Under the pieces are notes generated by a model. That model was not told where the DNA came from, made no database searches, and saw nothing but the letters and a program-made list of their open reading frames with translations. 64,000 bases of DNA from Cryptomeria japonica (taxonomy: Eukaryota; Streptophyta; Pinopsida; Cupressales; Cupressaceae), in NCBI RefSeq assembly GCF_030272615.1, contig NC_081405.1, positions 474,875,508 through 474,939,507 on the forward strand, read 5' to 3'. The translations under genes were made by a program, and so were the position numbers. Positions 1 through 13,900 of the stretch are shown in pieces; positions within the stretch are counted from its first letter, which is position 1; each line of letters begins with the position of its first letter.

Positions 1-3000
1 TTTCCAAAGTAACTTAAGTATCAAAACATGTCATGGTGTGTGCATAAAGTGAAACATTGATCAAAGTGTATGCCCCCACATTAAAGCGATTACATATGCC
101 TTATCAGGAGCAATTGCTTTAAGGTATCATCCATCCAAAAAACAAGCATGTTACCACAATGAGATGCCCCCAGGAAAGGACAAATCAAAGGATAATGGTT
201 AGAAAACACAAAAACACATAAGGGATCCACCAACTATGGGGTCAGTATGCTCTTATGATAAATAATATATATCATAAATAATTGCATTGAATTGACCTCA
301 TCTCCCAAAGGTAGTGGAACCACAAGCACAATGGAAGAAAGAAACATGTGTCTTTTGAGTCAACATGGAAGAGACCAAAAGAGATCTCAATGCTTGCATT
401 GTCCCCAACTAGACAACACAAGGGACAACATACAAAAGAATTGAGATACAAATAGAAGAATGTCACAATAGATTTAGCTTCTTTATTACCTTGCACCAAT
501 GGAGTAAAAAGGGTCATCTAAAGACAACCTAATAAAACACAAAAACACATCATTTGGGAAGCACACTACGAATAAGAAAACACACAAGATAGGATTTGCG
601 ACATGAATGAAGCTAATCATGCAAATCATCTGCCTCCTAATCTTGTTGAATATTGTTTTGGGAAGGTCGATAAGATGCAAGAGGGGCAACTTTGAGCATG
701 ATATATGGATCTACTGCAAGCTGCATACAAGGACCATGCTCTAATGATGAGTCACTTTGTTTGTCACTAGGGTCTAGGGTCAATGCTTTTGAAAAATGTG
801 AAGATAGATCATCATTAACATCAACCTCATACATATCATCAAAATCATTAGAGTAGACATTATAACTATGAACAACATCATCATCCATTTCATTATCTAG
901 ATTAATAAAAATGGGATCTCTCACACGAAAGGAGTCTGAACCATCATTTTTTCTTAAGCATTTTTAATCTTGGTGATTTAGGTTGAAATTCCTCCCTAGG
1001 GTTAGGAAAAGTTTGGACAAATGGGACCAATTCAACATGTGGTGTCTTCAGGGAGGAAATGGTTTGAGAACCAAGTTCATGAGCCTTAGCACGATGTCTT
1101 CAATGGCATTCCCTTGCACAACAATTTCTTTTAGTTTTAGCTAAAGGTTGTGAAGGTTGGGGATCAATGGACTTAGGCTTCTTTTTATCCTTTGAAGGAG
1201 AAGGAATGGGAGAAGCCATATTAGGTTGAGACATATATGATGCAAAGCACTTTCCCTTGAAAGCCATAGGAGGCAGGATTGTGGCATATATGGGAGGAAT
1301 AGAAGGTGTGGGAAGGATACTAGGTCCATCATGAGGAGGAGGAATAGGTCTAGGGTCTCTAGGCTTAGTCAAATATAAGATCATCTCATTCTTCCACTTT
1401 TGATAAGATAGAAAAAGAGCATTTCTTCAAGGCTCAAGAGGCTTAAGTTATTTAGGGTAAAAGTAATCAAGGGTAAAATTACCATGTTTTGTCATGGGTT
1501 GGTACATGCTATGATTAATTGTTATGATATTGTATCATTGTGAGGATATTTTAGACATTTATGAATAGTAGAAGGGATCACTTTCATGGAAGAGAGCCAA
1601 GGATGTCCCAGTTCACACAAAATTGGTCCAATGTAGAAATGATAGAAAAAGTCACATCTAAGCACTTAGTACAACCTCAATGGGGATAGTAATAGATCCA
1701 ATCAATAGTAGGAAAATAGAAACCATCATACACCTTAATGACAACATTAGATTTATCACATGTTACTTGATGCAATTGTAAAATGTAAAGATATTCTTCA
1801 ATGATGACAATCACAATACACATTGGATCAATGAGAACTCCTTGTGAGAGTTTGTCTTTGATCTTTAGAGTGATATACAATGGGCCATTAGGTACAACAA
1901 TAGTCTCACTAGGATCAAAGGTAATGCATATGTCCTTAGGAGGTGTAGGTTTGTCAACAAGATTCACAACATCATTGGACTCAAAACTAAGGTCATCGAG
2001 AGAAAAGGCAAGAGATTCAGACTCAACAACATTAGTACAATGAGAAGGCAAAGGATTGGTGAATATTTGGAGATTTTGATTAGGAGCTACAAATTTGTTT
2101 CATTTGTCATTCACACCAGCTAAAAATATGATATAATTATCAATGAAATCTTGAATCTTACTCCTTGAATTATAACACTTTTTAGTATCATGATCGAGTT
2201 GACGATGATATTAGCAAAAGGCTTTGGGATCATGATAAGATGGCAAAGGTTTGGAGGTATCAATTGGCTTGATGGGAGAGAGTTTCAACACATTAGTATT
2301 TATCAACCTCATCATTATACTATGGAAAGACTCAGAAAGAGGTGTAAATTCTTTTCTAAAGTATTTGGATAAAGGGGCCACACCTGATGTCATAGTTGCC
2401 ACTTGAGTATTGATGTTGTTGTTTATCTTGATGTATCCCCTGTTTGTTTTAAACATTGCAAAAGACTATTGAGCACCCTCATTCTTATCAATTATAGCCA
2501 TTGAAGGAGTTGATTCAAATTGACTCACTTGAAGCTAATAATTATGAAGCACTGCACACAATTACATAAAGGAAGTAAACTCAGAAAATAGAAGCTTATC
2601 CCTAATGTATTTTTTTAAATTAGCAATAAAAATTCTTTGAACATCATGATCAGGCATAAGATAAACAATTTGAGAATACAAATGTATATATCTACCAATA
2701 AAACCAGTCACTTTCTCCTTAACTCCTTGCTTACAATGAATCAAATTAGTCAAAGTAATTTTAGGACCAATATTATTGTGATATTGTTTAATGAAATCAT
2801 TAGCTAATTATTGAAATGATGTAATAAAATAAGGAGACAAAGAACAATACCATTGCAAAGCTTTATCCCTAAAGTTTCAAGTAAACAATTTAGCCATAAG
2901 TCTTTGATCATGAGCAAAGTCACACCACAAAGTTTGAAATGTTTTCACATGAGTCAAGGGATCACCTTTTCCATTGTACAACTCCAATCAAGGGACTTCC

Positions 3001-3870
3001 ATATGTTTAAGAGGGACAACACAGACAATGTCATTGGATAATGGGCTCGCTACATCAAATGTTGGCACATTAAACTTAGACCGGGTAATGGATGCCAATC
3101 GTTTTTGTAGGGATATAACAACTTGGGCTAAGTTATTAATGGTTTCTTCAATGGAAGGACTGAAATTAGATACATTGGATTGCGATGGAGGAGTAACATT
3201 GTTGTATGTAGGTGGAGGTTGAGAGTGAGGAGGGATATAAGAATATTGATTAAAAGGATTGTCCCCATGGTTAACATGTGTAGGATTAACATTTTGTGTG
3301 GAAGTGGTCATGATAGAAGATGTAAATGTAGGCACACTAGACAATGATGTAAATAAAGGAATGGAACTATTAGCTTGATTAGTGGTTGAGAATAACTAAG
3401 GGCTTCGGCACAACTTTTGATTAGCGTGATATTAGTGTCAACAATATGAGAAAGGCCACACAACAACACCAATTTTATCACTTTGCACCATTCTTTTTAA
3501 TCCTTAAATCAATGGGATTGCTTCACTTTTTTGGTATTGTCGACTCATCCATTATTGAAGATTTTCAAATTAATTGTTAATCTTCTCCAATTGGTCAATG
3601 GTAACCCTAGTTAGTGATTCATCCTCATCATGAGAATTTTGAAGAGAATGGGGATAAATGAACATCATTTGTTGGGCTGGAGGAAGCACCAACATTCTCA
3701 TGAAATACGTTATCCAAATTAGGCTCCATGTCCTTAGTAATTAAATCTTTGGAAGCCTTAATTCCACAACTTCTTCTCATGGGAGTATTGTAGGTACGAC
3801 TAATGGTAACAAAACTAATGCACAAAGGAGGGAAATTTGAATGCACAAATTGAAGAATGTGATTGAGCAA
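1..3870 (-). pseudogene. Tat/Athila-like Ty3 gag-protease remnant
   Basis: This is the decayed gag and protease part of a plant Ty3 retrotransposon, read right to left. The gag N-terminus lies near 3870-3630. A retrotransposon-gag core (capsid-like, with tryptophan/leucine spacing typical of plant Tat elements) runs about 3050-2560. A zinc-knuckle-like CxYH...H...C stretch lies near 2210-2130, and protease-like and linker sequence follows to about 640. Several stops and frame changes break it. From 640 to 1 only decayed linker toward RT is seen. Domain order matches the better-preserved gag at 10951-14368, which belongs to the same broad lineage. Assignment to Tat/Athila rests on that resemblance and is moderately sure. 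Confidence 0.65.
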
Positions 3871-3959
3871 TGCATTTTTTTATAAAATTGATTGATTAAC
3901 CAATTAATTAAACAATTTGAATTGTGAATTTGAAAGATAAATACCTTTAAATCATAACA

Positions 3960-4534
3960 TAACATGCCATAAAGATCAAATATAAAAATACACTTGAAAA
4001 ATTATGCAACCCACAAGTAAATTTTAGAATTATATATTAGGGTTTTTATAAACTTAACTTCACTTGAATGTAAGATCTCAATTGTTCTCTCTTGAGTTGA
4101 TTAGGAATTTGAATTAGGATTGATTAGGTTTAAAATGAGAGGGGTGGACCTCATTTTATAATTTCTTGTTGAAAATCTAATTAAATTTCTAACCTGAGCC
4201 GACACAACATCTAATTCCCCACTCTCAATAGGTGATCGTTGAGAGGGGCCAATTTGGGGCCCAATTGAGGGGCCCAAGGCATATACACCTTGGTCTTGAT
4301 TTAGGACAAGGGCATGGTACGTCTTGGTCCTAATTTGGGACTAGGGTGTGGTACGTCTTGGTCTAACAAATCAGGACTTCAAACAGGAGGTCAAGTTGGA
4401 AAATTGATGAAAATGTGAGGTGAATAGGTGGTGTGAGCAAAATCAATGTTGTAATCAGGCCTTAGAGGACAGACCGCCAAAGTGAGGCCAAAGTGAGGAC
4501 AAAATTATAGGCGAGTACAATTTAGGACACTACA
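3960..4534 (-). repeat. probable 5' LTR of the gag remnant
   Basis: On the minus strand the block starts TGTAGTGTCC at 4534, an LTR-like start, and contains a TATA-like stretch near 4030-4050. It lies just upstream of the minus-strand gag. The inner end and the primer binding site were not found, so the left boundary is approximate. No second copy lies in the window to confirm it. Confidence 0.35.
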
Positions 4535-5299
4535 ATATATAAAACAAATTTGTACCTCTTTGTGGTATCCTTGTCTAAATCAAAATTTTGATTTTGATTT
4601 CTAATTTTCCTCAATACTACCCAATCAAGGTCGTGACAATAAAACCAATATTAGAAAGGAAAGTGGGGGATCACATATTGGAGTTCTATGCCCCAAGAAT
4701 TTTTTATATATTTCATTTATACCTCGAAGTCAATACTAGGAGAGGAAGTAGAGGTTAAGTTAGAATATAGAATTAAACAAGACATTAAGATTAATCATGA
4801 ATAGAACTCAAGAAATAATTCATACCATAATACATATCTATTGATAAATTTTAGTATATTGATATTCTTTATATTGCATTCCCATCATTCCATTTGCATG
4901 TTCTATACATATATATTCTCTCCTTATATATTGCATACATCCTTCTCATTCACATACATTTATCTAACTATTTCTTTATCATTCTTTGTCTCTTACTTCG
5001 TATCCTTATCTCATAATTACATACATATTGTTATACATGCATTCCTACTTCTATACTTCTTAATCTCTATTTCTATTGTTACATTTTATTCTATTGTAGA
5101 TATGTATTTTCCTATTGGGATGTGTCCCTTACAAAGTTCATCCCTTCTTTTGAGGTGTTCTATTGACTTTGAGCTCTACAACCTTTTGTGGTGGTTTGAA
5201 GTAGAATCTTCTACAGTGTCTTTGTTTTGCCATTTATCCTACCAATAGGCTACAATTCACATGTTCACATAATGTGGCTAAATATGAAGCATTGATTCA
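4535..5299. other. no gene seen; pyrimidine-rich stretch
   Basis: A 135-codon open frame at 4841-5248 is low-complexity Phe/Ser/Tyr/Ile sequence produced by T-rich DNA and shows no domain. I do not call it a gene. The right part may be decayed upstream sequence of the Ty3 pol that becomes recognisable after about 5.3 kb. Confidence 0.4.
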
Positions 5300-7807
5300 T
5301 TGACTAAAACTCGCATTCAAGAAAAGAGTAAAGAATGCACACATTTTTGGTGACTAAGCTTATCATAAGAAAAATATGAAACATATATAGATATGATGAT
5401 AAGAGGCTACCTCTTTACCACAATGGGGTGTGGAACCTAATTGAATATTTTTACTCTGTTATTGGTAACACTATATTAAGAAGAAAGAGTTGTATTGTGG
5501 ATTCCTTGGAAATAGTTGTGAGCACATTAGGGCCTAAAACACAATTAAAAATAAAAATATTTCAACCGACTTAGTATACATTCCTTTAATCTTAAATAAT
5601 GTAAAGGAATTCTGGGACTTTGATGACGATAAGAATATTGTAGAATTTATTCAAATATCTTCAAAGGTAAAATAATTGTAGTAGATTCAAATGATATCAA
5701 ATGGGGTGAAGAGTTGGTTTTAAACTTGAAAACCAATACCATCCCAAAAGAAATGGTAGTAGTGGAAAAACTATTTGATGTCAGTAGCTAGGAATATGAT
5801 TTGGAAATAAAGAAATTGAAATGTTCCTTGGTCAAACCCTATTAGTTGGATAATGGGGTAAAGAAAAAAATTCTTCATCAAAAAAGGATGTACAAAAGAG
5901 GAGAAAAGAGTAATGTTATGACTTCTCACCATTTATTTAAATTTCACAGTCATAGGATATGAAAATCTGAAGGCCAAGGGTCATTTTAAATACTCTTACA
6001 ATTTCTCTTAATCCAAGAGTAAAACCATTCAAACAAAAAAAGAAGCTTGTAAATCTATTACAAGAACCTTTAATTTTTAAGAAAATTCAAAAGATTCTAT
6101 CAACTCAAATCATTTTTTCATTTAGGCATTCAACTTGGGTTGCAAATTTAGTTCCAATGAGGAAGACAAATGGATAAATAAGATTATGTAGATTTTAGAA
6201 ACTTAAATAGGGCATCAGAGAAAGACAACTATCATTTACCTTCTCTAGATGTTTGTAGCATGTCAATGCATCATATTTGATGTCATTCCTAGATGGTTAT
6301 TCAAGGTATAACTAGGTCATAGTTGATCCCCGTGATATATTAAAGACTACTTTCAAAACAAAATAGGGAACATTCACTTATGAAAGAATTCATTTTGGCC
6401 TAATCAATATGAGAGAAACTTTTAAAAGGGTCATGAACATTTCTTTAAAGGACTTAGTTGGGAAATACATAGTCATATATGGAAGATTTGATAGTTTTTT
6501 TTCGAAGAGATGTGATCATATTGAATATTTAAGAAAGGTCTTGTCAAGGTTTTAGGAACATGTAACACCTCTAAACCTAAAGAAATTCCTCTTTGAATTT
6601 ACTAAAGAAAAGCTACTCAATCACATGATCTTAGAAAACAAGATTTTAATAGATCTTAAAATAATTGAAGCTATATTGAAAACTCTCTTCCAATAATCAA
6701 ATAAAGTTGAAAAAATTCTTTGAGAAGATAAATTTTATTAACAAATTTATATTAGGTTTTGTGAAGATCAAGAGACCCTTAAACACCATGCTAAAAAAGG
6801 GTGTAAAGATAGAGTGGATTTCTAAAGATAAGAGAGCCTTTGATGAAATAAAACTGTCCATTGTTGGCATGCTTGTCCTAATCAACCTTGACTATCAATT
6901 ATCATTATATTTATTAATTTACATAAAAAAAATTCAATAGTTGTCATACTACTCAAAAAGGGGAGGGAGCCAATGAGAGACCTATCACCTTTATGAGTAG
7001 CCAACTTTGCAAAGCAAGGTTTAATTTTTTAGTGATTGAGAAACAAATATTTTGTCTAGTTAACATGGCCAAAAAATTTAGACACTATATTCTAAGGAAT
7101 GTACCATAGTTCTAGACATATTTGTGAAAGATTTGTTAATTCAAAATGAGTAGGAAAAAGAAAGGGTAAACGGGCTATATTTTTACAAGAGTTTGATATT
7201 GAGATACAATCCATGAAGATATTGTAGGGTCAAGGGTTGAGCAAGACTATTGCTAATATTGATCATGATATCATTTGTCAATGTTAAACAACATAGAATA
7301 TAGTTTTCAATGATTCGTATGAAGATATTGTTTCCTATTTAGTAGATCAAAGGTACCTGAGTAATATGAATTATAGCCAAATATGGGCTCTAAGGATAAA
7401 ATATACAAATTTTATGATAAAATCAAGTGCTTTGTGCATGAGGAAACAAGAAGGCATGTACTTGTGATGTTTGAATAAAAAGGAAGCAACAATGGTTTTA
7501 CAAAATTTTGGGATAGGTCATGGATTGGAAGTGTTGGGGATAATATTGGTCTATTTTTTTAAGATTCATAAATACATGCAATAGATTGCTATATTTATCT
7601 AGTAGTATCACATAGTAAATGCATCTCGACCATGTTATTACGATTGGTAATTGAAAATCGTTCATTCACTAAATGGGGACTAGTCTTCATTAGGGTCATT
7701 GATCTAAGTTCAATAGTAGGACATCAATTTATTATCACCATTATTGGTTACTATACTGCTTGGATGGAGGCACAATATCTGAAAAACTATACCACAAGTA
7801 TGGTAAT
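5300..7807 (+). pseudogene. Ty3 pol remnant (RT, RNase H, start of integrase)
   Basis: Translated fragments in order resemble Ty3 reverse transcriptase (fingers near 6120-6230, palm near 6290-6540), the RT/RNase H connection (6700-6900), RNase H (6950-7150) and the beginning of integrase (7640-7800). The catalytic YxDD position near 6475-6495 is destroyed, and stops and frameshifts are frequent, so it is inactive. The integrase reading is cut at 7807 by the Tat-like element and resumes at 19096, which shows this copy is older. Confidence 0.7.
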
Positions 7808-8388
7808 TCTTCTATTAATTAAATAAATATTTATTTATTTAATTAATTCATTAACCTTTTCTACCTATGACACATGTCATTCATCTCTTAATTCATACAC
7901 TACCTACCCCTTTCATTATTTTATTATTTCTTTTACCTACCCTCTAATCATAGCCGACCTCCTTTTACACCTCTCACTCTTATCCTTCCATTTCATATAG
8001 TGTCTTCTATATAAGGAGATACTTCCTTCATTATCAAACCCTAATCATTCTATGCATTCTAATCAATCATTCTAACTACTTGATCAATTGACTACTTGGC
8101 ATATGTGATCCTACTTGCAACCACATTTCGTTCTTTGTTAAGCTCTTGTGCATATAAAATCTGAGAGCAAATATATCAAGCAAGATCAATGGAGATAGGA
8201 AGAATGGAGATCCAAACCCTATTGGACATGTGATGGTATAATCTTTGTGATTTCATTTGATTTGCATTGTCTTAAGTAATCTTCATATGTTATGGTGGAT
8301 CTTTGTTGTTGTTAGGCTTGGGTTTTGTAGTTGAATTCATTTAGCCTTTCAATATCGTTATTATTTTTATCCATTTTCACCATATACA
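7808..8388 (+). repeat. 5' LTR, 5'-truncated
   Basis: It is closely similar to 18515-19095 of the 3' LTR but lacks the first roughly 217 bp of that LTR, including the TGTAGACACC start. It ends ...CATATACA just before the primer binding site. The truncation point coincides with the likely target site and falls at one of several AT-rich palindromes that recur in the intact LTR, which could have mediated the loss. Confidence 0.8.
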
Positions 8389-8391
8389 TTT

Positions 8392-8409
8392 TGGCACGCC
8401 CCGTGGGAC
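8392..8409 (+). promoter_or_regulatory. primer binding site
   Basis: TGGCACGCC followed by CCGTGGGAC lies three bases after the 5' LTR. This is the form of tRNA-complementary site commonly seen just inside the 5' LTR of Tat-type plant Ty3 elements. It would prime minus-strand DNA synthesis. Confidence 0.7.
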
Positions 8410-8545
8410 ATGGATTTTTGTTAGATCTATGTTTTTTGTAGATTTTTCTAACTCTATATTGCTGTTTTGTAAAACAATTTGGAGAATAACCTTGTGCAGC
8501 TAGGGTTTTGGACACAAAATCAAGATCTTGGAGAGATTCGATCAT

Positions 8546-9400
8546 ATCTCACAAACGGCTGCGAAATTTTGCACCAAATTTTTTTTGCAGGTTGAAAAAA
8601 GTATCAGGAGCTCTCAACCCAAAATTTGGAATTTTTGGAGCACATTTTCATTTTCTATGAATTTTTTATGATTTTTCATAAAAAAATTAATTTTGAGAGC
8701 AAATGAGAAACTTTTTCGGATTTTCTTACATTTTTGGAAATCTCTCATAATTTTACACAGGATCTATTCTTTGTGATTTTAATTTTGATGCAAAATATTT
8801 CCCTAAAAATTGGATCTTTAAAAATTAGGGTTTTTCCTTATTTTGATCAGATCTCACAAATGGCTTCGATTTTTGACATCAAATTTTTTTTGCAGATCAG
8901 GAAAAGAATTAGAAGAATTCAGTAAAAATTTCAGATTTTTTGGATCAATTGTTCAATTTATATGATTTTTTTATGATTTTTCACAAAAAATTAATTTTGA
9001 GAGCAAATAAGCAAATTTTTTAGATTTTCTTACATTTTTGGAAATCTCCTAGAATTATACACAGGGTTTGTTCTTTGTGATCTTAAATTTGATGCAAAAT
9101 CATTCCTCAAAAATTAGATCTTTGAAAATTAGTGTTTTGCATTATTTTACTCATATCTCACAAACTGCTTGGATTTGTTGCAGAAATTTTTTTATGCAAG
9201 TTTGGAAGACCATCAAGACTCTCCAATAAAAATTTTAGATTTTTGGGATCGATTTTGTATTTTATATGAATTTTTTATGATTTTTCATAAAAAATTAATT
9301 TTTGGAGCAAATTAGCAAATTTTTTGGATTTTCTTACATTTTTGGAAATCTCTTGAAATTTTACAAGTGGTATTTTTTAATGAAGAATCAGATCTTTGAA
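8546..9400 (+). repeat. three 305-bp tandem repeats in the element leader
   Basis: Units begin with ATCTCACAAA at 8546, 8851 and 9155 (periods 305 and 304). Each carries the same succession: a poly-T stretch with GCAG or similar, a TTTTTATGATTTTTCA block, GAGCAAAT, and CATTTTTGGAAATCTC. The copies have diverged and the third fades near 9400. No coding sequence is seen. Confidence 0.85.
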
Positions 9401-10950
9401 TTGGTCAACAAAACGCATTGTTGAATGCCCCTATTTCACAAAGTCTTTTGGATCTAAAATTTACCTAACTTGTGTGCTTGCAGGAAGGGGTGATTATTTC
9501 AAACAATCCAAACTACTAATAAATCTTTGTTGCATGTCCTTGGCAAAGGTTTTTGGATTTTTATTGTGTGCCTTGTTTTCATAGACTAGCAAACACTTCA
9601 ATTGGTGCATTAAAATTGAATCATTGTCTTTTGTGTCTTGAGCAATAGGCTCTTTTTGTTTAATCTTTAGAGGGCCTGTCTTCCCGTGTGGTCATTAGGA
9701 CTACTAGTGAGAAGAGAACGACCTAAGTGGTAGCGAGGAAAACCCACCTCTTCCGAACCACTATAAACAACTGTATTCATGGTGAAAACTATGGATAACG
9801 TGTGCTGATTAGTTCATACCGACACTATGTCTCCCCATAAACCCGTTTGATCAAATTTATTTGATCAGTTGTAGGGCGTAACCCCTACCGGCTGGGAGCC
9901 TTCTGTATTTACAAAGCTGAAAGTGCCGCATGTATGGCCACACGAGCGGATGCCCTTACTAGCACCTTTTTGTTTTAGAAGCCAAAATCCTTCTAGTTGT
10001 TGAGGCAGGAGGTCGGACCTCTGGTAGCGGCCCACACACATATGGTTCTTAGTAGAGATACAAAGTTCGCCACGGGGAGTTTTCGTGGGGACTGATGCTT
10101 GGCTGACCCGAGAAGTGAGTGCCGAGGGTGGAGCCAGTGAGGTCAAGCATCTAAGTATCCGCTCTTAATAGCATAGCCTCGAGGGTAAAACCTCATGTGG
10201 GATCAAAAACTATTGTCTTGGCCAACCATAAGAATTGTGCTTGACTTATTTTAAACATTCAAAACATTCAAGACCAAACAACAAAACATTGTGTCTTTTG
10301 TGTCTTCAAGTGTATGCAAAACATTTTTACATCAAACAACACACTTTTCTTAGAGTCATTTTGAGTCTGAACACTTGCAAACATTGAGTCCTCATCAACA
10401 TTGTGTCCTCTTGTCACAAAAAACAGTCAAACATTCAGATTTGGTCACAATAACAACTTCACAAATTGGAAAAATTTTACAGTCCAGCAAACAAGAGCAA
10501 TCAGTTTCGGAATTCTTGAGCTTCCTAGGTTGTTTCTCCAAGTTTTCATCTAGCATTCAACTTGTCTTTGGGTCTCACAAAATCCATCATTGCTTTACAC
10601 CTTACATTACATTCACATTTGTCTAAACTTGAGTCTAAAGGTCACTTACTTGTCCTCACTATACTTTGTCAACACACTACATACAACAACACTTTGCTAA
10701 GTGGTCCCTCATCAAGGTTTCTTACCTTTGGGTCTCATTTGGTCTTACTTAGAGTCAAGGTCAACTTACCTCATCAAGAGAAACTATCCTCTCTTTGGAA
10801 GTCACACCTACTCTACTACATACATACTTGGTCTTACACTTTGGACATTGCAAGTACACCTCAGATTCATTTACATTCCATCCAACCCTTGGTCTTCCAT
10901 ACTCTTTCCATTTTCATCTAGTCTCACACATCTTGGTCAATACCCAGTTC
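9401..10950 (+). other. long structured leader, no gene
   Basis: This untranslated-looking leader precedes gag. It contains a GC-richer segment (9660-10200) and an inverted repeat at 9848-9867 (TGATCAAAT / ATTTGATCA). The part after 10240 is C/T-rich with many CAAACATT-type motifs. Open frames of 80-120 codons here overlap each other in several frames and show no domain. Confidence 0.5.
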
Positions 10951-13900
10951 ATGGTTGAAACTCGTTCCCAAAAATCTAGGAGAGAAACTAAAGAGGCTCA
11001 AGAGTCCGCAAACATGAGTTCTTATGAGTATGACAATGATATCTTTTTCAATTCTGATCATACTACATTACCTGACATGGATGCCTATAGAAACATTCCA
11101 AATGTTGAGAACATGGACACTACAAACAACAATGATACACACAATGATGATATGGACAGCTTTTCAGTACATTCAATAGATGTGGAAGAATCCATTATGG
11201 ATCCCCGTTTCAATTGATTGGTTGAGGAAATAATGAGGAGGGATAGACAATACTTCTTACAAATGATGGCACAAAGTGGAGCCAAGATACCTCATGATTT
11301 TGACATATCTCAAATAATGGAAAATCAACCTTTGCAACAACCTCACTCCAACATGGATCAAAGGAGACCTAATAGTGGAGGCAATCGACCATTATGGAAG
11401 TCTTATGCAAAGAAATATGCTTAATCACATATCAACGCTAAGGATCAACCACCAAAGCAATTGGATATTCAAAGGCATGCTCAAAATTTGGACACAAGGA
11501 AACCCTGTGTCAAATTTGGGGGCAAAACATTAGAACATGACATGCCTGTAGAGTATGGTATACATGGACAAAATAGATATTTCATTCCTCAACATGAATC
11601 TATACCAAGTGGTCCATATATGCAACATCACTATAGACCTCCTCCATATGAACATGTGTATGATCAATATCATCCATATATGCAACATGCTCCACCTCCA
11701 ATTGGTGCCTCAAGCATGGGGTATGGTCCAAGAGGTCGATCTCCACCTAAGAGCAATTTGGAGAAACAAATCAAGGACTTACAAAAGAAAATGGAGGACA
11801 TAAATACACCGAAGCCAACATACACAATGAGAGACATATGTCCTTATCCATTTGACAAGAGCATTCCAATGCCTCCTTTTCCTACACACTTTGTGACGCC
11901 TAAATTTGATAGTATAGAGGAAAAGGGGATCCTAAGGCACACATAAGACAATTTTTCACAGCTTGCATTGAGGTAGCAGCAGAAGAGACATATTTGATGA
12001 GATTATTCCCACAAAGCCTAGGTGATCAAGCTATGGAATGGTTCTCCCAACTCCTACCTAGTATTAAGTCATGGGGTGACTTAGCAGAGGCATTTATCCA
12101 ACATTTCTCCTACAACATAGAGACAGACATATCAATCACTACTTTGTGCAACACCAAGCAAAAAGAGGGAGAGTCTTTTCCATCATTTTTACAAAGATGG
12201 AGGAATCTAGTTAGCAGATGCTCTTGTGAAATTCCACAAAAACAAATGGTAGAAATGTTCACCCAGAATGTTAACAAAGACATTGGCTATGATCTAAGAA
12301 AAGCTTGTTTGTCCACCTTCAAGGACGTCATTGAAAAAGGCTTAGCGACAGAAAAGGTCCTAATTGAACAAGGAGTCATTAAGATATTCAAGGAAAACAA
12401 AGATGACTTTAAGATGACTTTAAAGGAAAAGACAAGCCAAGATTTTGGAATAAAAACAAGAACATAGTCAATGATGGTGTTGTTGATGCCAATACAGTGC
12501 GACCCAAATTCATTTTTTCTGGGTCAAGTTCTACAAACAATCAAGTGAATACTCAAACAACTTCTAAGTCACGAAGGAAGTACACTCCATTGGGAGAACC
12601 ACTTGAGTCAGTTTTCAAAAAGCTAGTGGCAAACAAGGTAATCACTATTCCAGATTTTCCTCCATATGAGCCAAAGGTCAAACCAAATTGGTGGAATGAT
12701 GATGAGTATTGTGAATTTCATAAGAGCAAGGGTCATAAGACAGGAAATTGTCATCGACTGAAGAACATCATACAAGATCTCATTGATAGAGGTGACATTG
12801 AGATTGAAGGACACTCATCCAATCAAGAACATGAAATGTTTAAGGAACCATTCCCAAAGCATGATAAGGGAAAAGTTGTAGCCATAGATGATCAAACCAA
12901 CTATACCAGAGCATCTTATAACTATGATTCAACTATCAATCACATCTTGATGGACAATTACATCTCTACCATTATCATCAAGGACAAAAACCCTGAGAAT
13001 TCTACCCAGAGACCCAAGATTGTCCTAAAAGGTGTTGGATCTTCTTCCGAACCCACCTCTGAATGTTATGTTACAACTCGTCAAGGTAAAATCACTTTGC
13101 AAGGTGCTCCAACTAAAAACACTGCTTCTTCATCAACCAAACCTGAGTACGACCTTGTAGAACAGTTAGGGAAGACACCCGCGCTCATCTCCATCCTTGA
13201 GCTTCTACGCATATCCCCCGCACATAAAGCCATTCTTGACAAAATCTTGAGAGACACTCCTATTCCTACTGATCTGAACGTGGACCAGTTTCAAGCCATG
13301 GTGGGATACCTTTCCATTCCACACTCCCTTACTTTCACAGAAGTCGATAACGCCTCCATAAGTCAGCCACATAATGCACCATTACACATTGAAGCCTTCA
13401 TACACAAACATAGAATCAAACGAGTCCTGATAGATGGAGGAGTAGGTCTAAACATTTGTACATTGAGCACTATTAAACAATTGGGATATTCCGACAAAGC
13501 TATGAATTCTACAAACAAAATTACCATCAAAGCATATGATGATGAAGAGCGTTCATCCAAGGGCACAATCATTTTACCTCTCAGAGTTGGGCCAGTTACA
13601 AAGGATGTGGTTTGTCAAGTGCTAGACCTTGATCTCACATACAACATATTGCTAGGACGTCCATGGATTCATGAGATGAGCGCAGTACCATCTACATATC
13701 ATCGATGTATCAGGTTTCCACATAATAGAGTTGAAGTGACCGTCAAAGCTGACCCTAATCCATTCATATATTGCAACAATCTGCAATCTCGGTCAGAAAT
13801 AACAATCCCAGTCAATCGAGAGGCTATTCCTTCATCAGCATATGTGGATCCAAAATCCTTGAAAGCTTTTACATCAAAACAAGCAGAGCTAAAAGAAAAG

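Noticed and set aside
4841-5248. 135-codon ORF
   Set aside because: Low-complexity Phe/Ser/Tyr/Ile translation of T-rich DNA with no domain or neighbouring exon.
10562-10921. 119-codon ORF before gag
   Set aside because: Lies in the C/T-rich leader; three overlapping frames are open and none has a domain.
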